Source: Eudorina sp. 2006-703-Eu-15 (lineage: Eukaryota > Chlorophyta > Chlorophyceae > Chlamydomonadales > Volvocaceae). From it: a stretch of DNA of 64,000 nucleotides. The position numbers and the translations under genes were made by a program. The notes below the pieces were generated by a model. That model was not told the DNA's origin. It ran no database searches and was given only the letters and a program-made list of their open reading frames with translations. The stretch covers positions 852,857-916,856 of the forward strand of contig BDSI01000005.1 in assembly GCA_003117195.1 (NCBI GenBank), read 5' to 3'. Position 1 is the first letter of the stretch; each line of letters starts with the position of its first letter. Positions 28,109 to 38,300 of the stretch are shown in pieces.

Positions 28109-28422
28109 GCGTGTTGGAGGCACGGCTCTGTAGACGTGTTAAGAGGCATGGCTGACTAGGTTTGCAGGCGCGTGTGTGTGATGGCTGGCAGTCTTGTGTG
28201 TATGTGTGTGTTGTTCGGCAGGCGGGCAAGGCAGGAAGAAGTGCTTGATGAGCAATGGGCGCTGTGTATGTGCGGGAGGGGCGGGATGGGATGGGGCGGG
28301 GCGAGGGGACATGATGTCCTGTCCGTCTGCGCCAAGGGATTGGTGTCCTTGTCTGCAGGGGTAGGTTTACTCGAGGGTTGGTGTCTGTTGTACCCTGACA
28401 TGAAGGCCGCGCGGGGTGACAT

Positions 28423-28427
28423 TGTAA
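28423..28427 (+). promoter_or_regulatory. Candidate poly(A) signal TGTAA for ADSL
   Basis: TGTAA 315 nt downstream of the ADSL stop, a usual distance for chlorophyte 3' UTRs. Confidence 0.45.
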
Positions 28428-28921
28428 GGTCGGGATGGGTGGAGAGGGCACCTGACTGACTGACTGACGGACGGACGGGGCCAGGCAGGCAAAAGCTCTC
28501 TTTCGTTGTTATCAATACCGACTTGGGTGTACGGCTTTACTCGTCGTCGACCTTCTGGACGCAGCCACACACGGCAGAAGTGATGCGGCCTGGCACCGGG
28601 CTCGGGGGCGAACGACACTGCCTCTGGGGACGTTAGAACTTGCGCGTGGGTGTATGTGTGTGTGTGTGTGGAGGGGTGTTGGCTGCTGGGCGGGTGGCTG
28701 CAGCGTGTTTTGTGCCTTCCAACGGCCGACGGCAAGGGTGCAATTTCCTGTACACGGGCGGTGTATCGCGTCCGCGCGATTATCAACGGTCGGTCGTACA
28801 TGGTGGCAAGGTGGTGACCGCGGGGTCATCGGGTGTTGCCGTACGTCAGTACGTACAGCAGTACAGGTGGTGGTTGTCCCCAGTGGCTACACACAGCTCC
28901 GTTGCTTGTGTGCCCCGTCGC

Positions 28922-28924
<3 letters not shown>

Positions 28925-28968
<44 letters not shown>
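28925..28968 (+). repeat. (GT)22 microsatellite
   Basis: Uninterrupted GT dinucleotide repeat of about 44 bp in non-coding DNA. Confidence 0.95.
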
Positions 28969-28971
<3 letters not shown>

Positions 28972-30478
28972 GCGGGCTGGGTTGGCGCGGCGAAAGTGGC
29001 TGCGACCACCCTGTCCTAGGTGAATGGGCCTAAGAGACAGCTGCGTAGCTTGTGTCGATCGCAATTTGCTGGGCGTGGCAAACAAAGCGTAGGTGAATGA
29101 CATGGCGCCGTCGAGAACTAGCTGTGAACGGGGCCAGCCAGGCGATATTTTATAAAGGAGCCAGCGGACGTACGTATGTACTGCAAAAAGACTCCGTACG
29201 TGCTGGGTTGAATGACCTCGGCCTTCGCTGGGGTCATCACGCCACAGACGCTTTCAGTGCAATGTTCGGTATTCGGGTGTGTTCAGAAATGCAACCCGCC
29301 CGGGTGTGTTAAAGAGAACTGAGCCGCCCGGGTGTGTGTGTGTGGGGGGGGGGGAGAGGGCGGAAGGGTGGTTGCGGATATGGGGAACCTTCACAAAAGA
29401 AGTACGCGCGCGCGCGCAGAAGTGAAGATTGCACAGATAATGAGAGATTGTGTTACAAAGGAACCCGACAGAGGTCAGCAGTGACTGTCACAACCCTCAC
29501 AAAGCGAGAGCGCAGGCCCTGTCACATCTAACAGCCACACACCGACAACGGGCCCGGCCACACCCAGCCACCGAAACAAACCACTGCGCCACCCGGCGGG
29601 CTCCTTCGCGGCGAAGACCCTGTGATGCGTGCAGCGAGCAGCTACACCACCGAACACCAACCAACCCCTTTCATACATATCGTGCTACCTTGCTGTGCTG
29701 GGCTGGCGCCTTGTCATTGTGATGCCGACGCAGTGGCCAAGTTCGAGCAATGCACATGAAACACCCACCAGTACCCGCGCCGTACCGCTGCCACCTTCCC
29801 ATAATACCTGTCGTAATTTGCCGTACTGCATGAAACCCATGAAACTATGAAATCACCACCCCGGCGGGTGGCAAACACGCGTCCTATGTACGCCTTATGT
29901 CCGTATCCACCGCAGTTGCTTATGGCTATGTACAAGTCGCATGCTCCACCTCTTCAAACCACGCCATAACAACCATTCTTTCAGATATCGCATGACGCAT
30001 CCGGGCGGCACCGGTCGCAATCAATATGCGAATAGCAACCGTCCCTATGGCATAGAAAGGTCGGTTACCGGGCGGTGGGGAAGTCGGTTACTGGGGGGGT
30101 CAGGTTTGGGTCGTTTTTTGGTCGGTAACCTGTTAAATCTGTGATGCGATTTTATTCTCCAACACTGAGGTTTCCTCTCCATGGGACCCTCAATCATAAT
30201 CAACATGTGCAACAAACATGCACAGTATGTAATACCAACAAGCACACACACAATCAATATCAAATCGGGTCAAACAAGCCTGGCTGAACTTTTAACCCTG
30301 AGTCTTCACCTTATTGCAACACTCACTCCATACAGATATACAGGCCACCACTGCAGCGCCCCTGCAACTACCCGGGCGTGTATTTGCCACACACACGGGT
30401 AGTTCGTTCCCTGGGAAGCCGTGTTGCTCAGTGATGCACAGTGGTTGTATCACGCCATAAAGAATGGACCGATCGGCA

Positions 30479-30561
30479 GATGTCCATGATGGACATCTCA
30501 TGGTACATACCCAGGATACTACAGTGGTGCTTGATGAGTCAAGCACATCAAGCACCACTGT
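30479..30561. repeat. Two adjacent perfect palindromes
   Basis: AGATGTCCA-TGA-TGGACATCT at 30479-30499, then ACAGTGGTGCTTGATG paired with CATCAAGCACCACTGT around a 9-nt loop at 30521-30561 (16-bp perfect stem). Function unknown; they lie about 270 bp beyond the stop of the unknown minus-strand gene. Confidence 0.8.
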
Positions 30562-30826
30562 GCACCGCTGAGCACCAGAGCTTCACATGTATGGCTTCCC
30601 AGGGAATGCATCTACTTCGGCGGGGCCCCGGGTGCGGCCAGCAGGTATGATACAAGGTTCAAATTGGGAATGGTCGAGTCAATATGCGTTTCGGCCCCTC
30701 AGAGCATTTGGCACAAGTTGGCTATCAAACGCCGCTGAAATAAGCCCGCACCACGCAAAGCTTCATATATGTACAGTGCCTGCCTGTGCAATCTTCGACC
30801 CCTCAATAATATTAAGGGCCCCATCA

Positions 30827-31426
30827 CTAAACGCCACATGGGGTCACATCGAATGCACGCCAATCGTGAGTTACGACGTTGAACTTGTTCTTTAGGGCAA
30901 GGTTGACATTAGCTTCCGAGAAGCGCACACCGCCAATGAAGTGGAGCACCTCCTCGTAAGCCTCAGCGTAAAGATGCAAGAAGAAGCAGTACCTGAGCAG
31001 TACCTGAGCAGGGGCCTTGGCCCGCAGCGCAGCGGCCTTGGCCTGCAGTGCGTCCAGGCTGAGGCCCCACAGCTCACGTAGAAGCGCCTCAAATTCTTGG
31101 TTCTGCGCAGCGCGCTCTTCGATCTTCTCATCAGTGACCAAGTCCATGGCCTCCACGGTGACCAGGAAGAGCTTTCCGTCCTTCTCTGCTTCCAGAAGCT
31201 CATCGAACGCAATCAGCGCATCGCCGTCAGCGCCAATGATCGTCTCGACAGGCACCTCCCGGACGTTGGTGAACCCGGACTGGACCAAGCATGCCTTCAC
31301 GGCTTTGGTCACCTCCTCCTCAAGGCTGCCGTCATCCACATCTCGCCAGTCCTCCAGCTCCGAGCAGATCTTGTTCGACACAGCCTTTAACCTCTCGGCA
31401 AACTTCTCAAATGGCGATGTCGGCAT
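30827..31426 (-). CDS. Unknown protein, possible degenerate PD-(D/E)XK-like fold
   Basis: I do not recognise a named family. A single uninterrupted frame of 199 residues runs from the ATG at 31426 (MPTSPFEKFAERLK); the frame is also open upstream to an ATG at 31564, but that part has no conserved look and sits beside a 13-bp direct repeat. An N-terminal helical stretch is followed by LEEEVTKAVKACLVQSGF, PVETIIGADGDALIAFDELL, KLFLVTVEAMDLVTDEKIEE, a long Ala/Leu helix and VLHFIGGVRFSEANVNLALK. The order helix, acidic strand, LFLVxVEA then helix recalls PD-(D/E)XK nuclease-like domains, where VEAK is usual; here the Lys is Met. Intronless and next to transposon remnants, so it could be a mobile-element-carried or decayed member of a gene family. 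Confidence 0.6.
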   Translation of the reverse strand: MPTSPFEKFAERLKAVSNKICSELEDWRDVDDGSLEEEVTKAVKACLVQSGFTNVREVPVETIIGADGDALIAFDELLEAEKDGKLFLVTVEAMDLVTDEKIEERAAQNQEFEALLRELWGLSLDALQAKAAALRAKAPAQVLLRYCFFLHLYAEAYEEVLHFIGGVRFSEANVNLALKNKFNVVTHDWRAFDVTPCGV

Positions 31427-31868
31427 GCTGATGTCGGCATGCTGATGCGGCCCTTTGCCAACCACCTGTGGTACGGCAGTATCATACAGCAAGCAATTAT
31501 TCTGGGATAGGAGGCAAAACATGCAAGACCCCACGACGGATGTTCGTCGAAGGACCGTGATCATTCTCGTGGCCGTTTATCGAGGCATAGGAACGCAGAA
31601 CCAGGGCGCGAGTGTTTTGCAAGGCGCAACGATTTGAAAGCACAGCTCGTAGCAGGAGGCTGCCCAAATACATGATTAAGCTCCAGTGTGCAAGGTCCGG
31701 CTTTTATGCAAGCTTCAAGGCTGGCTGACCTGCTTCGCTGCCTGGTGCTCCTACGAACAACCAACTAGATTCTTTAAAGATAAGGTTCATCACTCTCTGA
31801 GAGATGTCTGTATATGTGTGAACGCATGCTGAGTTATGATAATAACTCCGTACGACACCTTTTTGGTT
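31427..31868. other. Upstream flank of the unknown gene
   Basis: The unknown gene's frame continues open to 31564; the rest holds no gene. Confidence 0.45.
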
Positions 31869-32407
31869 GCACCCCCGATAGGAATGGCGAACTGCCTCCC
31901 TGGAGTCCGCAACCAACTTGCTTCCATCTTGCGCGCATGCCCACAGCAAGAGTAACAACAGATATCTTTGTATCGATTTAGTTGTGTGCGCATTGGTTCC
32001 TTCCCGGTTAGCGCGCGGGTGCCATTGACGTGCTTGGCGTCCGATTTGTGGAAACAGTTTTCCTAACTATATCTTTGTATCCTTTAGGTTATACAAGCCT
32101 CCCAATTTTTAAGTTGTGATGAGGTTTGTGCGCGAGGTGTCGCGCCCAAGCATGACAATGAAGTGGCTGGGTCGACCACAGTTTCTGGGCGCCTTAAATG
32201 CGCAAACAACTGTTTCCACCAATCGGACGCCAAGCACGTCAATGGCACCCGCGCGCTAACCGGGAAAGAACCAATGCGCAAACAACTAAATCGATACAAA
32301 GATATCTGTTGTTACTCTTGCTGTGGGCATGCGCGCAAGATGGAAGCAAGTTGGTTGCGGACTCCAGGGAGGCAGTTCGCCATTCCTAGGAGTCCAGTCG
32401 GGGGTGC
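31869..32407. repeat. Large inverted repeat, 181-bp arms around a 148-bp spacer
   Basis: 31879-32059 and 32208-32388 are near-perfect reverse complements. The pairing resumes outside after a 9-nt insertion, with GCACCCCCGA at 31869 matching TCGGGGGTGC at 32398. The transcript or single strand could form a hairpin of about 190 bp. No ORF lies in the spacer. It resembles a foldback or MITE-like element, or a tail-to-tail duplication at an insertion junction. Confidence 0.85.
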
Positions 32408-32431
32408 TTTTTGGTTCATCATGAAGTTGCG

Positions 32432-34113
32432 ACCGTATTAATTTTGGCCGTTTGCCGTATTATTGGACCTCAAATTAATACGCCAGGCGTATTGGCGTAA
32501 TGTACGACAGCTGAAATTCGCTGGGCGTAATGTTCAGGCTGTGGCGTATCTTTTCTTACAGTATTCTGCGCCAAAACATCTGGAAATTGCGGGCGAAATA
32601 ATAGCGTATTCAACTGCGTCATAATAGCAGGGCTATCTCGCTCAGTAGTCGCAGGCTGGCATCATTGACCTTCCTTCTCACTTGCCGCGTTTTCTTTCCC
32701 ACACGCCCAAGACACGTATGGGCAGGCCAAAATGCCATTGAACATATTGTCAGTTTCAATGTTGGCACGCGCTGATATCAGCTCCCCCGAGTGCCTTCCG
32801 ATGGGAACCAGCGCGTGCAGAGCCAGACCGCCAGAAACTGATCACCTCGCCAATCAACTATAAAAGGCATCTCAAACAGTGAAAAGCGGACAGCTATGCA
32901 AATCAGGTATGATACCCCGTCAGCCCGCTTCCGTGAACCCCCGTCCCCCCTCCACCACCCCTCCCCCGCATCCCCCGTCCACCGCTCCCCCTTCCCCCGC
33001 ATCCCCGTCCACCGCTCCCCCCGCTGCATCATCATCCGTTGGGATTTTAGGAAGCGCGGACCTGTATCCATCTTGTCTCACCGCACGTCCCACACACCAT
33101 CCAACCTCCCTTCCCATGCTTGCTTAGACCATGTCCTGACACAGACGAGTGACCCCGTACCCAGTTGAATAGCTCACACTCAGTCCCGCGCCAGAATCTA
33201 ACCCCGTTCCCAACCTTTCCACCCCACGCTGCAGCACATAACCCTCAGCCCCCCACTGCGAAGGATGGGGCCTTCTCGCCACGGTTCATCTTGAGTGGCG
33301 GCTCATACGCGGGCCGTATGAACTGGATAAAGTCCAAGAAGTAGGGACTTTCCACCTGGTTGAAGGGGATGTTGCCCATGAAGAACCATGTCGCCAGCTT
33401 CTTGTGTGCGAGGTTCGCCTGGGCCTTGGGCATGCCGGCGTCCATGAACTGCTGTATCACCGCCTGACTCTTGCCCGCGCCCCTGGTGTTTTGCGTCAGG
33501 CGAGACACCGAAGTTGTGCCGCGGCTGCCTGTGACCGCGCTGCCGGTCGACACCTGCGGCTCCTCGTCGTCCGCCTCCTCCCGAGCGGCGACAGCGGCTG
33601 CGGCACCAATCTCGAGAGTCCGCTGCGCCTGGAATTGCTTCTTCAACTTGTCCGGAAGTGAAGGGCAGGTGTTCAGGTGAATCGTCAAGAGGTGATTCTT
33701 GGCTCTGTTGGCGGGAATCACCTCGTGGCACGCCGTGCACTGCTTAGCGTATCGTTTTGAGTTCTTGCAGTAAGGGCCTACGTTTGCAAAGTAGTCGCCC
33801 ATTACTCCCGTTTTAGGCCCTGGTTTGGCCTTCTTGCGTTCGGGCCCGTCCGCATCATCCATCTCCGCCACTGGGCGTGAAACCTGAGATGGACTGTTTC
33901 ACCTATGCCAAGAGAAAAACTTTCTTTGATCAGTAGACTGAAGCTTTTGGAGAGTAGATGACGCGTTCATACGTTCATTTGCGCGCGGTTTCGGTTTACG
34001 AATACGCCAAGAATACGCCCGGAATACGCCGCCCTAAAAAACGACCACCGTCCAGGCGTATTATTGGCGTATTAGGGCATATTGTGCTTGGCGTATAGTG
34101 CTGGAATACGGTG
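32432..34113 (-). mobile_element. Remnant hAT transposon with GGCGTATT subterminal repeats
   Basis: Clusters of GGCGTAT or its complement AATACGCC occur at both sides (about 32474-32610 and 34001-34100) and nowhere between. A BED-finger hAT ORF lies in the middle. hAT elements commonly carry such short subterminal repeats. Outer ends (ACCGTATT near 32432, AATACGGT near 34106-34113) are weakly inverted; no 8-bp target duplication could be fixed, so the limits are approximate. Confidence 0.45.
33245..33862 (-). pseudogene. N-terminal part of a hAT transposase with BED zinc finger
   Basis: The ATG at 33862 opens a 205-residue frame. It has a Lys/Pro-rich start, a BED-type finger CTACHEVIPANRAKNHLLTIH (C-x2-C...H-x4-H), an Ala/Glu-rich linker, and the hAT block WFFMGNIPFNQVESPYFLDF followed by RPAYEPP. 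That block normally precedes the hAT catalytic domain, but the frame stops about 15 residues later and no DDE/RNase-H part or dimerisation domain can be seen downstream. Hence a truncated, inactive copy; a solo DNA-binding protein cannot be excluded. Confidence 0.75.
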
Positions 34114-35368
34114 CCACCGTGAACCGTTCATGCATCATTTCCGCCACGTTTTTTTCTGCTTCATATAATATGAATCCCGCCTTATGATAAGTAAAAGAAA
34201 GAGAAAAAGAGTAGAAAATTTCTAGTGATATCTTGAGAAAAAGCAGTAAGACAAAACGAGGCACAAGTCAAACCTCAGACTTAGACATAATGTACCGCAG
34301 TCAGCAGCTATGGAAGCCGTTCCGCAGTTGTAGTCATCAAGTTAATCACATGCTGTCATGATTGCGGTATTGTGACAATTAGGAACCTGAGCCTGTGGTC
34401 CAGAGCTCAAGTATGGGACATGAAGCGGCCCCAGGAGCCCGCGATGTCATCGTGGGTCAACCTGCCACCCAATTATTCCGCTTTGTTCTGAATGATGACT
34501 GGACCGTCAATAGTGGATCCCCAAGCCACGTGCGAAGGCAGGCAAGAGCTTGGAGGGAGGTTCCTGAGCGGGTCATGTACGGAGCGACCAATCGCCGACC
34601 GCGCATAAGGTGTTTCGCGACAATGTACCCGGCCCATTCGCGGATACGCATGCCCGTCAGCGCACTCACGCCTACAGATATCTTTTCCACGCGAGCCTGG
34701 TGTGCGCCTGTCGTTTCCCGTCTGGCTCGAGAGGGAGCTGTCGAGCAGACCGCCATCAGTGGTCGTCGCGACATTCCGCACCAAAAGAAGCTGGAGATAG
34801 ACACCCTCCTTGAGGATGCCTGGAGACATGCATGGTGCGACAACATACAAGTACCACATGGACGGCACACGGCAGGCACAAGTCCGCTGTGCGTGACGTC
34901 GGCACATGTGCATGTCCCCTCTCACGCGACACCAACACACCGTCCCAAGGTACGGCAGACAGGAACGAATGAAACACCATCTCATCTCGCGGGTCGGCAG
35001 ATCAGCTTCATCGGCATTGCGCCCTCGATGCGGCCGCGGCCTAGCTGCCGTACTTACGTCGTACCAGCGTGACCCCCACCTGCAACGGCAACGGCGCCTG
35101 CAAACGCGCCCGACTTGCAACACCCATGCATCCCCCGCCTGCTAGCGAAAAATAAACAGCAGGTCGGGGTTCAGGATCCGCAAGACCGGCGAGCGACGGC
35201 CTCACGCACTACATACCCTGCTGGGACAGCACCAGACATTGGTCCTGCGTCGGAGTCACTAACCCCCCCTTGCTGCCTGCGCGGCGCAACGCCACCGCCG
35301 CCAACACGCGCGCCGCCCTCCACCAGCTCTCCCCTCCCCTCCCCTCGCAAATGGATATCGGTACCGGA
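33863..35368. other. Intergenic, no gene recognised
   Basis: Right flank of the hAT remnant and the 3' region of the formate-THF ligase gene. Three long overlapping frames (34395-35123) contradict each other and lack conserved features. Confidence 0.5.
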
Positions 35369-38300
35369 TTATGACAGGCCCAGCACGCGGCCGCTGACGG
35401 GGTCGAGGTCGATGTCGTAGAAGCAGGGCCGAGTGGGCAGCCCCGGCATGGTCATCATGTTGCCCACCAGGGGGTACAGGAAGCCCGCACCCACGGAGGC
35501 GCGCACGTCGCGGATGGGCAGGATGAAGCCCGAGGGGGCGCCTGGCGGGCGGGCGGGTAGGTAGGTAGGCCGGTAGGTTGGTTGGTTGGTTGGTAGGGGC
35601 AAAGTAGGTAGGGGGTCTGGCGGACCTGTGCCTCGTGATACGGACTTGCCGCGCGTGCCTGGGCGGGTTATTTGGTCAAGCACTGTGGATGGAGCCTGAC
35701 AGAGCTTGGGTTTGGCGTTTACAGCTGTTTACGACATCTTAACAGGTTTACGACGTTCTCGAAGATTTACAGACGGGTGGACGTGACTCGCGGGGGAACC
35801 GGTGGATCACGGTGCGGGACGGCGGCGATGGGTTCGGGGGAGGACCGGACCTGGTGGTGTACGCGTCGTCGCCCGGGCGTTGCAGATCAGAGAGATGACC
35901 GCCATGGGAAGCCCCCGCCGCCGCCCTTGGGCCCCGCGCTGTGACCCATCGGCCACCCAGTCAGCCACCTACGCAACCCGCCAGCTGGCCTCACAGCCAC
36001 CCGTCTAGCCCCGTTCAGCGAGCCGCACGGCCCCGCCGCCCACCCACCCACCCCACAAACACACCCACACACACTCACCTTTGAGCGAGGCATCGTGGGA
36101 GAAGCTGTACTGCGTCTTGGCCATGCAGATGGGCAGCTTGTCGAAACCCATGCGTGTGTACTTTTCGATCTGAGCCTCCGCCTGACGAAAAGGGGAGGAG
36201 GGATTGGCGCACGGCAAGGCGCAATCGCACGTAAGTGTGCGTCGAGAGCTTAGACGTGCGCCATTATTCGTTGCGGAGATGCACGGCCAGAGCGGCTTAA
36301 GCTGGATTGCGCCCAGCTGCCGTACCGCACGAGATCTAGTCGTACCTCTGGCTTGTACTCGACGCCGGCGGCGTGGTACATCTCCTTGGCGATGATCTCG
36401 ATCTTCTCCTGTGGGTACGTACGGTATGTACGGCATCCGTGCCGTACAGAGATGGGAGTCAGGGAATGGCAACATGGGCAGCTGTGTCAGGACAAATCTG
36501 AATGCCGAATGGGGAGGCATAGATGGGTACGACACAACAGGACACCAGCAAGCGGTAACTTGACACGAAGACGTCGTCGCCGTCGTCAACCAGAGTTGAG
36601 CGGGCTCGACCCCTCGACCTGGCTCAACCCCTGGACCCCTCGATCAGGCAGGACGACACCCACCTCGCCATCCTTGACGACACCGACCAAAGCTGCAACC
36701 TCCCCGGGCCAACCATCCCCACCCCTGCCGTACTCAGTCACTCCCTCGTCCCCCCCAGGTGAACCCTCCCCGACCCAGCTCCCCCCCGACATCCACCCCA
36801 CTCGCCCCCCCCGCGCGTCCTTGCCTTGATGGGCAGGTTGGCGTCGTACAGGAACCTGAACTGCTCCGTCTTGGGTCCCGAGCAGGCCTTCACCACCGCC
36901 TCACCCAGCCCCACCGCACCCGCGCCGCCCAGGCCGTGGTGCGCGCAGATGACGGCGTCGCTGGCGCCTGCGGGGGCGGCGCGGGACCCACGGCCGGGAC
37001 AACAGCCCGAGCTTCAGCTCGCGAAAGAGAGACGGTACCCCGCCAGTACTGCCGCCTTTCACCCACTTCCGCATCCATCCCGGTTCCCTTCCCCTTCCCC
37101 CGCCTCCCCCGGCCCCAGAGTACGGCAGGTGTGCCGTACCTGCCGCCAGCGCCGCGTCCTTGACCGCCTGCAGCTCGGCGTCCGTGTCGCAGGCGAAGCG
37201 GTTGATCGCAACCACCACCGGCACGCCGTACTTGCGGGCGTTCTCGATGTGCCGTACCAGGTTGCAGCAGCCTGCCTTGACCAGCTCCACGTTCTCAGTC
37301 GTGTAGTCGTGGTGCAGCGGGGTGCCTGCACGACACGACGGAATGACCCACGGGTCGGTGAGTCGGTCGGTCGGTCGGTCGGTCCTCGGTCACCCTCTTC
37401 CACACCTCTCGTTCGTCAAGGTCCTTGTGAAGGGGAAAACCGGAAAACCCCTTGCCGGGGCCCGCTGCATAAGGCCCCTCTCGCCACGTGCCGCCAGACG
37501 CGGCGCGGGTTCCAATCGCTTCACGTGTGATGTTGTCGTACCTCGCGCCTCCACCCGGGCCTCGGGACCCGCTGCCCCACCCCTGCGCCCCGCGCCCTCC
37601 GCTCACCCGCCACCACCGGGGGGCCGCCTCCGTGCATCTTGAGGGCGCGGACCGTCGCCACCAGCACCACACAGTCGGGCGCGAGGCCTGCCGGGGGAGG
37701 AGGGACAGGGAGGGAGGGAAGGGAGGGAGGGGAGGGAGGGCGCCATGAGGGAGGGAGGACAGCAAGAGGCTCCACGGGTGCGAAGGATCGGTGCCACTAG
37801 GTCGCGGTAGTATTGGTGGTAGTGGTGGGTTATTGAGGACGACCATGCTACAGCACGCCGCAGAGGGCCCCGCGGGACCCGTGCAGACTCACCCGAGGTA
37901 CGGCACTTGATGTTCATGAACTTCTCCATACCGATGTCCGCTCCGAAACCCGCCTGCAGTACACAACACAGAAACAGGGGGCCGGGCTGTCAAGCACGCA
38001 GTTGCGGGGGCGGCCAACGTTCTGTGTACATGCACACCCCACCGGCAATTAATACGGAATGTCGTCAAAACCGCGCGCGTGCAAATCCCACTCACTCCTC
38101 GCTACTAGACGCACTCCCTGAGGCGGCTTGTCCTCCTGAACTTTAACCCCAGCACCGACAGTCGCATCCAAATAACTCTGATCCGGCACTTTACCCTACC
38201 CCCCGCCCAACAAGCACCCGCGCGGTGGCTTGCGTTGACCAGATCACCACAACACAAACAGACGCCCCGCTCTTGGGGATTCTGTGGGGATTCTAGGGTT

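Larger units (their letters stand above)
28109..30826. other. Intergenic between convergent ADSL and the unknown gene
   Basis: No gene recognised. Contains the ADSL 3' UTR with TGTAA at 28423, a long GT microsatellite, a short (CG)n run near 29405-29417 and paired palindromes at 30479-30561. Confidence 0.5.

Noticed and set aside
34395..35123. Three overlapping long frames
   Set aside because: They lie on both strands, start with non-ATG codons or lack any family features; typical of GC-rich non-coding DNA.
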